Shown here: one piece after another, positions 24,059 through 36,600 of the stretch | Numbering within the stretch: position 1 is the stretch's first letter | Layout of the letters: every line of letters starts with the position of its first letter | Source of the DNA: Camellia lanceoleosa | Lineage: Eukaryota; Streptophyta; Magnoliopsida; Ericales; Theaceae | Assembly (NCBI GenBank): GCA_025200525.1 | Contig: CM045762.1 | Span: forward strand, 129,817,679 to 129,881,678 | DNA: 64,000 nucleotides | Direction of reading: 5' to 3' | The notes under the pieces: model-generated | The model's database searches: none | Seen by the model: the letters and a program-made list of their open reading frames with translations, nothing else | What the model was told of the DNA's origin: nothing | Made by a program: the position numbers and the translations under genes

Positions 24059-27000
24059 TCAGAGAGTGAACCACCTATGGGCAGTACTTAGTATATTTTG
24101 ATGTGGCGTCTGGCACGCGTTTTTGAGCATCTGTGAATGCTAGTTTTGTAAATTCTGGCTTGGGTGTCGAGTCAGTCTTTTGTTTTGTTTTGTTTTGAGT
24201 CTGTCTCATTGTCTTAAGTCAGTCCTTTTGCTTACGGGTCTGTCTTGTTGTAGTGAGTCAGTCCCCTTTGTATAGAATACCAGGTGATTCTGGGGTTGTT
24301 GCCTCGAACGCCGTTTTGTAATTATCCTTTTGTTTTTTCCTTTTGAGTCTGTCTTGGTTGAGGAGCCAGTCACAATTAGGGAATCTGAATGAAACAGCTG
24401 CGGCTATCGCGTTTCAGTATTTATCGCTGTTTAAGCTAGTTGTGCCAGAGGATGTGAATGGAACGACAGTACATTAAGCCTACTCTCTTGTGCCTTGAAC
24501 ATCGTTGTAATGACCTAAGCTTTTCATAAAAACCCTTTTCGAACACTGCGGTGATAAAAACGAAGAAGAAGGAATTCCTCAGGTTTTACAAAATTTTGAT
24601 CATTTTGAGAGAAAGAGAGACATGCTAAGCTTTTAATGAATGAAATCATGCTTGCCGGCATGAGTACTGATAAGGATCCTGGTTCGATCCGGACTGGTTC
24701 CACACTATCTTCAGCGCGAGTGATTTGTCGCTTTCTTAAAAACTTTCAAAAGCAAAATGTTTTGCGCGATCCTGTGAAGACTTGTGTGGAATTGCTCTTG
24801 AGATTGTGCAGCCCAGGATCGCTCTCAGCCTCAAGATTCAGTCTATCTGTTTCAAACCTGGAATCCGTACAAAACGTTCAACTGTGCCATGAAAGGCCCG
24901 TGTGGCCCAATTTGAAGCAGCCCTCGAGTAAGAGGCACCAAAGTCAGAACATGAAGATTAGATCCCACCAGGCAAGGCTCATGAAGCAACCGTGATGGAC
25001 TTTTCTGCAAATCAACACAACCGTCACTCTCCTGGATACAGAGAGGCTTCAATCTCAAAACCATTTGGCATGGGCTTGCTACACTTTTACCCTTTGAGAG
25101 GCTCGTTGGGCTGAAAACCCGGAAGGGCGACCCAGGCAAAAGTTAGGGCAAAGAAAAAAGAAGCAAAAAAGAGGAAAAAGAACAAAAAATAGCAAAAGAA
25201 ATAAAAAAAAATGAAAATGAAAATGCAAAAGAAAAGAATGAAAGAAGAAAAGAAGAAAAACATAGCTCGCAAGGTCGAAAACCTGCAACAGGCGCCTTGG
25301 CAAAAGTTAGAGCCTAAACAGTGAAGGTTAAAATACCCGATTGTACCTTAACCGGAACTACGTAAGGCTTGATTCCCTTGTTTGGGATATGTAGGCAACT
25401 TCATCCTGAAGTCCAGCCCCCAACGCTTCCATAGTGTTTCAGTCCATGTCATGGTTTTGATCACTTGTGCCCCCTCCGAATCTGATGTCTCGATTGCAGT
25501 AACCTGGAACTACGTGATCAACTTCCTCTTGAAATCCAAACCAACACCTTATAGTGACTGTGTCCATATATTGGTTCAGACCGTCGCCTTCGGAACTCAG
25601 TCTTCATCGATAAAGACCGTTTACAAAAATGTTGCGGCATCATCCAGACAAGGGGCAACTTTCCGTTGCCATGCATTGCCATAAGTTGCCCGGAGTTGCC
25701 GTCCAAACCAAGGGCAACTTTCCGTTGCCTTTCCCCCCTTTAAGCAAGGGGCAATTTTCCCATTGTCCCCGATCCCAGGTTGCTCATCCCGAGGGTAAGT
25801 TTCGTGCTCGTTGAGTATTGACTGTTTGCAAAAATAGTTTTTGAAAATTCTTACTGAGGTTGACTTATTTTCTCGAAAACTATTTCATTTGGACCATCTT
25901 CTTGGACCCAAAAAGGAAAATTTTCAGTGCTCACAGCCTGACTTGCATGATTTTAAATCAAAAATTGAACAAGTGTGTTAATCAGACTCTCATTTTTGAT
26001 CAAAATTGTTTTACAAAACAAAAAATGGTCAAAATGACGAACTAGGGCACAGTTGAGTCGAGTGTTCTGTCTCTCCCCCCCCCCCCGGGTCAACATACTT
26101 GCCAGAAGGGCACTCTATCCACCGGAAGGAATAGCCGTGAGCTAACAGTGTTGGGCGTGAACCTGTGACTTCCTATTCATCCATTAATCACCCCGGGGAG
26201 GGATAAAAAATGAGAGAATAAAGAATAGAGAGGTGTAAGCAGAGAGAGAAGTGAGCAAGAGGGTTTTGAGAGAAAAACCGAGCCTGAGGGTCGAGCGATG
26301 TGAGAATCACAAATCAGAAAGGGTGGGAAGTACCCGGAGGAACTGGTTCCCCGAGATTTGAGGTCTCTCATTGTGTAAACATGTCCTTATGTCGTGTCTT
26401 TTGATTTGTCGGTTTCGATTTTAGCTTTGAGTCTTTTCCAAGCATGTCTCGTTATGTTAGGTCGTGTGCCTTTTGTTTCTTTGTTTGAGTCTGTCTCGCT
26501 GTGTTCTGTGGTAGGCTCGATACCCCGATTGAAAACCCTTCTTTATTTCAAAAAAATCGTTTGTGCTCAGAATGCTGTGCCATTCTCTACATTTATGCGA
26601 AGCAGGAGAAAAAAAGAAGAAAATTTGAGGCATCTGAGTATGTTTCGGTTTCAACCATTTCAGTTTTGTGGTCCGTCTTGTCAGATTGGGCTATTTGTTC
26701 AGGGTTTGTCAGGTGTGTAATGAACCGAGTGTCAGACATGGGTCAGATGCGATCAATCCCTCAAAGAGAGTATGGGCTGTGTGTCCAGGTTGAGCAGTGG
26801 TTTGTATGAGTTGTTTGCTATTGGATGGCTAGTTACCTGATTATTATAATGCAAGTGTTCAATTTTCAGACAACAGATCAATATCATTTACATTTGAGGT
26901 GTAATATGATGCAATACAGTGCAAGGCATGAAATGCGCAAATGTAAACACTTTTTCAGACAAAAAGTTTGTTTCATTTCATAATCTTTTCAAGTACATAA

Positions 27001-27120
27001 GTTTTGGAAACAAAATCTTCCTGCGGCAGTACAAAGTACCCTAACTACTAATAAAAGAGGGAAAAGTGCAAAAAAAAAAGAAAAAGAAAGAAAAAATAGC
27101 AAAAATCTGTATCAAATGTC
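24059..27120 (+). other. noncoding interior of the Tat element (pol absent)
   Basis: This is where pol should begin, but I find no protease, RT, RNase H or integrase motif on either strand. There are GTCTGTCTTG/GAGTCAGTC near-repeats (24150-24370), GTTGCC repeats (25640-25760), an A-rich tract (25140-25265) and a C homopolymer (26074-26086). Short reading frames here have no recognisable family. Confidence 0.6.
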
Positions 27121-27126
27121 AAAAAT

Positions 27127-30100
27127 GGCTCCGGGGCTATCAATCTGTCCTAGTCCTCTTCCTGGACGAAGGTCCAGGAGCTGCTACCAGGGCACCACCA
27201 GAGCATCACCGCTCGAGTCCGAGTCCGAGCCATCACCGGTCTCCGCTTCGCTCTCGCCAGACTCGTCATCTGAATCGAGCCCGCGAGTGCTTCCCGACAT
27301 GAGTGCGCTCTGGTGCGGGATATTCTCGCCATCCCGTAGAAACGGAGGTTCAATGAGCGCCACCCACCGGAGGAATCTGGAAGGAGGTCGAAAAGCATGA
27401 AAGGCGAATGCATCGTAATACCGTGAGCGCTTTATCCGCGCGTAATCGCGAGAACAGTGTGTGGATGCCGTGAGCAGTGAATCAGTACAGAATGCAGTGT
27501 ATGAGTACAGTGTATGTATGCTGTGAGCAGTGAATCAGTGCAGGATGCAGTGTGTGAGTATCGTGTATCAGATGCCGTGAGCAGTTTATCAGATGTTGTG
27601 TTGTGCATCAGATTATGTAAAGCAGTTTGTGTATGGTTTGAGGTCGGGTCGAAAGAACATATCTAATGTCAGAAGGGCTAGGAGGTCGAAGGTCTGCTGT
27701 AGCATCCCCATCATGGAGGCATTCATCTCCAATGACTGCCGGGTGTACTCGGAAGATGCCTGCGAAAGTATCAAATGCATCAGTATTTTGCAGAATATCA
27801 AATGAGCTGAAACGAAATAACAGTACAAGATGCGAAATGCAGTAATACATACCGGAGGCAAATTGGGGACACTGACAAACTCGTGATCAGCCGGCGGAGG
27901 AGCAAAGGGGATCTGGTAGGTCGCCCACCCCGCCTCTCGAAGTCAAGGAGGCAGAGCAGCCAACCGGTCCCCGCCTCGCCAACTCCACCGCCACGGACTC
28001 GGGCTCACCTCGACACTCCCCTTCCAACTCCTCGCCCACCATCGGGCGCCAGCAGTCTCTTCTTCGGTGGCCGCCACTCGAGGTCGATGATGAAGGTCCG
28101 GACGATTCGAGTATCGCCTCACCTCAAATCGTCGCCTCCCACCAATGGTGTAGTCCGCCATCCGCCGGCGGTGAATCTCTCAGATCCTCATATGCTCGAG
28201 GGTGCACCGACTATCTCGCTTTGTAAACCTGTGGTCCGTAGGAAACGCCGCTTAGGTACCAAGCCCGATGCATCGCCTTCCCAAAGAATCCAAAACGCGA
28301 GGTCTCATCGGCACTGGCAAACCGATCCCGCATGATGACTGGCAAAGGAGCCCAAGGCTGCCAGGTGATCTGAAAATGAAATACGGTTTGTTATCTATTG
28401 TTATTGAAACATACAGTGGAAAGACGAAACTTAAATGAATTGCAAGTAAAACATACCTCTGTGGGGGTGATGGTGTCGAAGTAGCGGCGGAAGAAGCTGA
28501 ATGTCTCTCGGGGCCTCCGTACGCACCTCCCGTCGAAGCAGCGCGAGAACGGGACGACGAGAGAGGTCTCTGCGTCGGGTACGGGAGCAAGCCTAGGAAA
28601 GTAGGCATAAACCCACAACTGCAAGGTAAATACCAGTGCATTTATCAGATAAAGCAGAATATAGAGTAAAGGCAGAAATAGCAGAGCCGTGTGTTGTGCA
28701 GTGTATTATGCAGAATGTACAGTGTGAGCAGTGTACAGTCAGTGTAAAGCGGGGTATGTGTGTGCCGTATGTACAGCATATAGCAAGTACAAAGCAGACT
28801 ACAGTGTGTGCAATGTACAGAGTGCAGAAAATATAGAACAGAAATGAAAGGCAAAAAAAGAAATGTACCTCCCAAACATGCCAGTAACCGCCGGGCAACT
28901 GTTCGTTGCCGCGGGAAGCTGAGCTCATATATTCGTAGAGAGTGGCCAGAGCAGCACCACCCTAGTCGTAATGCAAGATATCGCTGACGTCCACCAAAGG
29001 CCGAAAGCAGCAGAGAGGCAGTGTTCGCCTTGGCCGGCGAAAATGGTCGCCCCAAACAGAACATGAGAAAGCCGCGTACATATCTCTCAACGCCTCGAGT
29101 CATCGTGGTCAGATCAACAAGGGTGGGCTGGACCCTGAACTGCACCTCGAACCAGGAATATCGGACGAAGCCAGGACGCGCCAGAGGCGGCAGCTCGCCG
29201 AGCAAGTAGATCTGAGCGGCCTCCCACTCATCCATATCAGTATCGAAGGGGATCGGATCACCCCCAACCCCGATGCCTGTGAGCATCGAGAAATCATAAG
29301 GGGTCATCGTCATGTCCCCGGCCGCAGAGAAATGGAATGAATAAGTGGTGTCCTACCACCTCTCCACCAGAGCGACAAGGAGGGGTCTGCATGTAGTAAG
29401 CCTGGAGAGTCCTTTGCAGAATGTGCCAAAGCCGGCCTGGTCCACGATGTGGCGAACTGCGTCGGGAAGCTTGGCGTACCACTCACGAGCGACAGTGTTC
29501 CCATACCCGCGGATGGTATGGGAATCTCCTTGTTTTCAAACAAGTAGTTGCGAAGTAATATAAAATGTACAGTTTTGAAGAAACAGTGAAAATCAGTGCA
29601 AATGTGGCATGCGTGCGTATTTTCAAGTTCAAACAGATACCGGGTGCCGATGTGCTTACAGTGGACTACAACGTGTGATGCGTCAGCGTGTTTGAGTGGT
29701 TCAGTACAAATGTGGCATGCGCGCATATTTTCAGATTCAAACAGGTATCGGGTGCCGGTGTTTGCAGTGAAATACGGTGTGTGCTGTGTGTTGAGTGGTT
29801 CAAGGCTAGTGCAGTGTGTGTGCACGTGTGAGTCTTAAACAGATAATCAGTTGCAAGTGCGTTTGCAATCAACTACAATATACAGTGTATCAGTGTATCT
29901 ATCTGAGTTAAAGCAATTAAAGAATGTAATCAGCTATGGCAGTTGATAGTAAAAGTTCTACATTGCAGAAAGTAAAATAGAGAAAGAATGTTACCTCGGA
30001 AGCGCCGAAGGATAGATGAGAGGCAGGCTCACGTAGCAGAAGCTCGGGATTCAACGCCATGTCGAAACTCCTGAACTGGCGTAGTCCGTCGGGGGGCAGA

Positions 30101-30222
30101 ACGTGAATCGCCGGCCGGTAGGTCGCCGGGTCGAACGGGCGCTCGCTCAAAGGTAGGAGCTCGACCCCGGGATCCATCTCGTGATCTGAGGGAGTCCCAC
30201 CGCGTGGAATATCGTCGGCCAT
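27127..30222 (-). pseudogene. antisense plant mobile domain (PMD) gene, about six exons
   Basis: This gene is antisense to its host retrotransposon. Exon 1 (30222-29995) starts MADDIPRGGTPSDHEMDPG. Exon 2 (about 29526-28869) holds the PMD core: YGNTVAREWYAKLPDAVRHIV, LVALVERWWDTTYSFHF, MTMTPYDFSMLTGIGVGGDP and DTDMDEWEAAQIYLLG. Exon 3 (28618-28457) reads LWVYAYFPRLAPVP...RRYFDTITPTE. Exon 4 (28369-27853) begins ITWQPWAPLP; exon 5 starts at 27759; the last exon ends in a Glu/Asp/Ser-rich tail at about 27310-27190. Junctions are GT-AG. A Trp codon has become TAG near 28970, there is a frameshift nearby, and exon 4 has stops. The function in the element is unknown; the family assignment is firm. 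Confidence 0.85.
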
Positions 30223-30940
30223 GTCAAGAATGACAAGAAAATAGCCGGAGGGAGGAAAACCGGGCCGGAATATGGAAAGTCAACCAAAAAGTCAACCCCC
30301 GGGAGGGTGGAAAATGGCCGGAAAAGCCGAGGTGAGGAAAAGCCATAGATATCGAGAAAAACTCGAGGGAAACAAGCCCTGAGTGGCGAAAATCAAGAAA
30401 GAAACATCGAATTGAAATTTCAATTGGTTCAAAATGTCCGAAACGCGAAGGAAATCGCGAATCCGACGACGAACGGGCGTAGAACGCGAAGAAAGCGAGG
30501 AAATGAGGAAGGAAAAGGGCTCTAGAGAGAGAGAGGAGTGTTTTTCGGCTAAGGAGGAAGTGAGAAATAGGGTTTAGAAACCCTATTTTAAAAGACCCAT
30601 GGTGAAATGTCGAATCTGCCCCGACTCAGGGACTTTTTGCCGGTCGGCAACATTTTGTGCCGGCCGACAAAATATTGTGCCGATGAAAATATTTTGCAGC
30701 CGGTGGCTTCCCCTTCTGGCCGGTGGTGTTCCCACAGCCTTGTTTAGGCCATATGAGTAGTTTTTGGTCTTCATAGCTCAAGAAAGTGTAAGAAAGTGTA
30801 TCTCCGACGCTCAACCGGCCTCCGTTTTGACCTCGGATCGCGTCTGCTGTGCGTGGCACTTGAATTCATGCAAGGTGTATCCTTTTGTATCCTTTTTCCT
30901 GTTGCAAGATTCAAAAAGTTGCCCCGTGCGCGTTGCACGA
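30223..30940 (-). promoter_or_regulatory. likely upstream region of the antisense PMD gene
   Basis: The 0.7 kb upstream of the PMD start (in the minus sense) has no coding region. It contains a CT-rich run on the minus strand (about 30520-30540) such as is common near plant 5' leaders, and several GCCGG(C/T) motifs at 30640-30725. A promoter here is an inference from position only. Confidence 0.35.
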
Positions 30941-30949
30941 GTTCATCGC

Positions 30950-31685
30950 ACTATTTCGGTGCATTGCATCGCGCCGTTATGCGCCTCACAGTTGCATTGT
31001 TATGCACGTACTAGATATGTTGTAACACGCACCCCTTGCATTGTCATGCACATCTCTCATGAATTGCCATTGCATTTTTATTATAAGCATTGTCATGCAT
31101 GTCAATACATACGTCGCCTCACGCATCGTTCGCGTTATCGTGCATTCCCTTATCATTGCATTGTCATGCTTTCCAAAACACGTGCCTTGTTACGCATTTG
31201 AGTCCATTTGCATGGTCACGCATTCTAGCACGTCATGTGCATAGTCACGCACTTAGATTCGTTTGCATTGTCATGCATTTCAAAAGCGAGAACATGCGTC
31301 GTCACGCATTCGACTTCATTCACATTATCATTTGCATTTCGTTTCACATTCCTTTGAGGTATGCGTGCCTCAATTCCTTTGAGGCACGCGTGTCTCATTT
31401 GCATATCATTTTACATTATCTTCGCGGCATGCGTGTCACATTTGCATCATCTTACATTCCTTTGAGGCATGAGTGTCTCATTTGCATTGTTTTACCTTCT
31501 TATGAGGCATACGTGTCTCGTTTGCATTTCATTTTACATTTCTTTGAGGCATGCGTGTCTCATTTGCACTTCATTTTATATCCTTCTGGCATGCGTATCA
31601 CATTTTCATTGGCATGCGTGCCTCATTTCCATTGGCATGCGTGTCACATTTCCATTGGCATGTGTCTCACTTGCATTGCACTTTT
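30950..31685 (+). repeat. imperfect tandem repeats, GGCATGCGTGTCTCATTTGCA type
   Basis: Units of roughly 40-60 bp built on 'TTTGAGGCATGCGTGTCTCA' plus 'TTTGCATTTCATTTTACATT' recur about ten times (clear at 31360, 31390, 31430, 31465, 31505, 31545 and 31590), with shorter GGCATGCGTGxCxCATTTCCATT units from 31605. A 378-residue open frame over this stretch is produced by the repeats and is not a gene. Confidence 0.8.
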
Positions 31686-31687
31686 CC

Positions 31688-32140
31688 CGCATCACGGTCT
31701 AGGAGACCTTAAATCCTTAGAGGGTGCGAAACCTTTCCCACATCACGGTCTAGGAGACCTTAAATCCTTCGAAGGTGCAAAACCTTTATTGTTACGCATC
31801 ACCGCATGTGGTGTAGTACACATCATCACTTGCATCTCTTTGCATGACTGCATGCGTTGTAACGCGCATATTTTGCATCATCATGCACTTTTCCCGCACC
31901 ACGGTCTAGGAGACCTTAAATCCTTGGGAGGTGCAAAACCTTCATTCGCGTTGTCTGAACGCACCACGCTGTTTTGCGCATCTCATTGCATTTGGCATGC
32001 ATTCCATCGCGCGATCTTGCGCATCACACTGTTTTGTGCACCACATCTCAATTCATGCATTGCCCCAAATAGGTCTGGCGAGACCTTAAACATGCACGGT
32101 CTAGGAGACCTTAAATCCTTGGAGGGTGCGAAACCTTTAC
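31688..32140 (+). repeat. CACGGTCTAGGAGACCTTAAATCC repeats
   Basis: The motif GGTCTAGGAGACCTTAAATC followed by '(G)AGGTGC(A/G)AAACCTT' occurs at about 31696, 31747, 31903 and 32098, with a shorter relative at 32070 ('GGTCTGGCGAGACCTTAAAC'). Each contains a GGTCT...AGACC inverted repeat. Spacing is irregular. Confidence 0.8.
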
Positions 32141-32324
32141 TGCATTGTCATGCATCACATTGTAAATATTGTATATGTCATGCATTTCAAAAAACACAAC
32201 AACAAAAACAACATGCATCATTGTAGATATTGCATATGTCATGCATTTCATCGTAATATAGTGCATTGTCATGCATTTCCACTGTAAATATTGCATTTAC
32301 ATTCCATTGTATATTTGTAGATAT

Positions 32325-33040
32325 TGCATTTTAGTTGCATGCATTCACTGCATCATCCTCCATCTATGGCTTGTGCCTTTCCTTGTTGAGCTTGGTCTGG
32401 TATGTGCCCTTACTTTTCACGTCAAAACATAGTTCTACATGTGTACGCGCCTATTCCACGTTGGTATGTTGGTTTGAGTGTTGCGGCACCTTTTCTGTGT
32501 TAGACATGGCTTGTACGTGTACATGCCTTTCCTAGGCAAGATTTGGTTTGGCCCGCGTGCCATATTCATTGTATCCATCTCCATTGCATTTTAGTTGCAT
32601 GCATTCACTGCATCATCCTCCATCTATGGCTTGCACCTTTCCTTATCGAGCTTGGTCTGGTATGTGCCCTTACTTTTCACGTCAAAACATAGTTCTGCAT
32701 GTGTACGCGCCTATTCCATGTTGGTATGTTGGTTTGAGGGTTGCGACACCTTTTCTGTGCTAGACATGGCTTGTACGTGTACATGCCTTTCCTAGGCAAG
32801 ATACGGTTTTGGCTGCACGCCATATCCATTGTAGATATTACATTGTAGTGTTAGCTTTGCATCCGGCATTAGGATCATTGTTCTTTCCCCAGCGGGTTGT
32901 CACCCCACTTATGTCATCCCACCTAATGCTCGTTCTTGTGTCTGCTTACATTACTCATAGTTCTGCATGTGTACGCGCCTATTCCACGCTGGTATGTTGG
33001 TTTGAGGGTCGCGGCACCTTTTCTATGGTAGACAGACTTG
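32325..33040 (+). repeat. about 255-bp duplication with a third partial copy
   Basis: 'TTGCATGCATTCACTGCATC' through 'CATGCCTTTCCTAGGCAAGAT' is present at 32335-32543 and again at 32595-32802 with few differences. A partial third copy ('GTGTACGCGCCTATTCCACG') follows at about 32968. With the two arrays upstream this makes a long repeat-rich 3' region, as described for Tat/Ogre elements. Confidence 0.85.
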
Positions 33041-33594
33041 TTACTTCCATCAATCTATTTGACATTTGTGTGGTTTCGAACCGCTCATGATTGAATCATG
33101 ATTCGATTGCATCGCATATCATTTGCATTGTTTATACATGGTTTTGTATATAGTGCATATCATTTTGCATTCATCACTGCATTGTCATGCATGTTACTAA
33201 CGACATTGTACCTGTTAAGTTTGTTTTCTTTACAAGCACGATATTGTATGTACGGTTCATTTGAGGTCGGTGCAACCGGACGAACCGGACAGGTATTGTA
33301 TCCTCCGCGTGAGACGTATTGAGAATTGCATAATTCTCTTACATCCTCTCTGCATTGTAGTGTAGTTTGGTGTATGCTAGCTTAAAACTGTTGCATGTGT
33401 GCTTCGTTACAGCTTTCTTTGCATGATCATAAGTTATGCTCGGCTTCTTGCATTGTCTCGCATTTTGCCCCTGCCTTCGGGCGCATACCTTGTTTGTCTT
33501 GCATGTTTGTCTAAGTCTTCGGCCTTGTCAAAAATGGGTCGTCTCTGGGCTTTGACATTCACTCCCGTCATTGTTATGACTTTCGAGTTCTGTC

Positions 33595-33607
33595 AAAGTG
33601 GGGCAAC
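33595..33607 (+). other. polypurine tract of the Tat element
   Basis: AAAGTGGGGCAAC lies immediately before the 3' LTR. It is purine rich and in the expected place to prime plus-strand DNA synthesis. Confidence 0.85.
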
Positions 33608-36600
33608 TGTAGACACCCCATTTTTGACCGTCCTCAAGACCTGGACGTCACTGTTTGAACACTCGGTGATTATCCATGTTTGTGTTCGTTTGGAGTTCCC
33701 GGAGGTCTCGGCTACGCGCCTTGCCTCAGGATGTCCGAACTCGACCGTTTTGTGTCTGGTTTTGCACCAAACACTTGTGTTTTGCCTTGGAGGGGCAGGG
33801 AATGCCTTGTGAGGCATCCCCACACATCACCGGCCATGGCTGGAGGCCACCGGCTGTTGTTTGTGTCCATCGGCAATGTATATTGCCGGCCGGCACTCTT
33901 TTTGGCCGACCGGCCACCAATTTTGTCAAAATGACAATTTTGGCCAGCCGACTACTGTTCATCTGCCTTTAGCAGATATTTTGTGCCAGCTGTGATAGCT
34001 GGCACCCACCCCATTCCCCTTCATACACGTGTATGGGCGGATTTTCCTCTTGAATGGCTTGTTTTGTAAGCCTTACAAGAGGGAATTGCCTATATAGGAG
34101 AGCTTCCTCTCTTTGGCCAAGGGTTAGACTTTTTTTAGAGATTTTAGACAGCTTTTGTAAAGCTTGAGTTCTAGGGTTAGGGTTAGATATATATTCTATC
34201 TCTGTAAGTGTGTGTTTTGTCCTACTTTTGCTCACAAACACACACCAACACACCATCTCTTGGACTTAAGACCTTTGGAGGGTTGTTTTAGTGTTTTGGA
34301 GCTGGATTAAAGCCGAGGAAGGCTGTTGGAGCATTGCTTGTGAAGGTGGTTTTCAAGGGTAAGAAACTTCCCTTTTATTCCCCATTTTTGCATTGCTTTT
34401 CTACCTATCTTAGAACTGTTTTTCTGCTTAGTGTATAATATAAAAAAGTTCTATTTTTAAGCCCTCTTGATTGTTTGTTAAGGGTGTTTTGTGGTTTGGG
34501 TTTGTTTGACCCCTCCTAGGCCTTGTAAGGCTCCTTTTTGTGCTATTTTGTGCAAGTTTCGGGACTTTGGTGTTTGGGCCTCTTCACCACTGAAATCCAA
34601 GATTTCAGTGGTGAAGATGGTGCCTTAAAGTCTCAAAAAGGAGAGGGCCACCCCCTCTCCTTGTTGTTCTTGAAAAGGACCATTTTTGACCTCTTAAGGG
34701 AGCATCTAGCTTAGGCTTTTGTTGATCATGTCTTGGCTGTTTTTCATGCTTATATTGTCATAATATAACATGGTTTTAAGTTGGTTTTGGTACACCATGC
34801 ATGCTTAGCATACCTACCATGTAATGCCTTGTTATTGCCTTAATATGCCTTAGGTTGTTAGCCTTCGTTCTAGCATGTTTTAGGCTAAACCTTGTGAAGG
34901 TTTTGTGCTTATTTTGCCATGTTTTAGGTCTGTCCATAGTTGCTTGGGTCGATCTTGGCATGCTTAGTATAGCTCCTTTGTATTTGAGCTTGTATGCTTC
35001 AAGTATGTGAATGAGTAGCATGCATTGTTTGCATTAATTTAGTGGTTTGGAACCACTTAGCATGTCATTTCAGTCCCTTTGACATGCTCATATGTTTGCC
35101 TTGGATGCCTCTTTGAAGCTTTGAAAGCTTGCGTTGTATGCTCCATGTTTTAGCCATTATGCATGCTATTGAATTTGAGCCACTTAGATGCCATCTAAGG
35201 GTCCCCTTTGCATGCTCAATGACTGCCTTGAACTTGTTTTAAGCCTTCTTGGCCTTATGGGGCTCGGTCGGCTTAGCCATGGTTTAAGCCTTCTTGACTT
35301 GCTTCAAGAATTTTGACTATTTGCATGCTCATGTTTGTCTTGTTTAAGTTGGTTTGGCACCATGTTTTAACATGATTCTTAGAGCTTATGTTGCATACTA
35401 ATTTTCCATGATAGCCTCTTTTAAGTGTGCTTGAAAGTTGCTTGTTTAATGCTTAAGGTTTGGACCACAACATGTGCATATGTGCATGTGTGTTTAGCCT
35501 TCATTTTTGGGCACTTTGGCCACTGTTTTAGGCCTATTTAGAGCTGCCTAAATCATGTTTAAGTCCATCTTTTCATTAGTTTGCATTGCCTCATGTTTGC
35601 TTGTATGCTTGCATAAGTGTCTTGCCATGCCATGTTGCATCCTTAGCTTGTATGCCTAGGTTGCATTGCATCTTGCATGCATGCCTTGTTCCTTGATTTG
35701 GTGATAGGAATTGGGTCTTGGTTTGTTTGTTTGATTTGCATTTCATTTGACATGAAAGTGCATGTTTGATTCTTTGGGCCATCATGCATGAAAATGCACG
35801 ATTGATGGTCCGAGAATCGAGGCACATGCCCCTTTGAGTCACAAACATGATAAGGGGCATGATTGGTGCATACATTGCGTGAATTGTATTGCCATGCAAG
35901 TTCTGCCCTCTGTTGTTGTGAGTTGCAGGTTCTGCAGGCATTCTTTGCCGACCGGCAGTATTCAGTGCCGACCGGCAGTACATCATCAGCCAATGGATGC
36001 ATATTGTGCCGATGACCACAATTCACTGCCGGTGGCTATTCTACTCAGCCGGTGGTGATCCCCAGTATCTGAAGAAGCATCTCTGAGATTTTGGAAGTCT
36101 TCAGAAGGGCAAAGCAGGGAAAACAGAGGCAATCTTTGCGTGGCAGTGCAATTCCGAGCAGGACCCGAACATGTGTTGCATCAGGCTTTTCTCCCGAGGC
36201 GGTTTACTATTTTTCCTAGTTTAGTTAGTTGTTAACTAATTAGGCAATTTGTAATATTTAATTAGCTTGCATAGTTAATTAATTTGTATTATTCTTTTGG
36301 TCCCTCCGAGCGAGGGCAAATCTGTAATAAGTGTGGGTGAATGTGTGTATGTCTTCCAACCCTCACTTCTTTCTTCCTTTTTATTTACCTGCTTATGATG
36401 GTAGATTAGGACACATTTAAATTAGCATACCTCATGTAAATGCATGCGTGCATCCATGCATTCGTCTTGCATGTGCCGGGCTCGGTACATCATACAAACC
36501 GTATTGTATTTTTAATTCCAAATTGAATACGTGATAATTGTAGCATTTCACATGCCATTTTAGGGTTAGCCGAGCCTACTCTAAACTGCATCCTTACATG

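Noticed and set aside
24059..27120. A hidden, heavily mutated pol in the first Tat element
   Set aside because: I looked for protease, YIDD, RNase H and integrase blocks in both strands and saw none, while the second Tat element shows them clearly despite stops.
30950..32140. CRISPR-like array
   Set aside because: Repeats are imperfect, spacing is irregular and the context is a plant retrotransposon.
31090..32226. 378-codon open frame on the plus strand
   Set aside because: It runs through the tandem repeats of the Tat 3' region; its residues are just translated repeat units and no protein family is recognisable.
35591..36019. 142-codon minus-strand frame, with a near copy at 20614-20964
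   Set aside because: The pair is the same noncoding LTR sequence in both LTRs of one element, rich in GCATGC words, and the frame lengths differ between copies.
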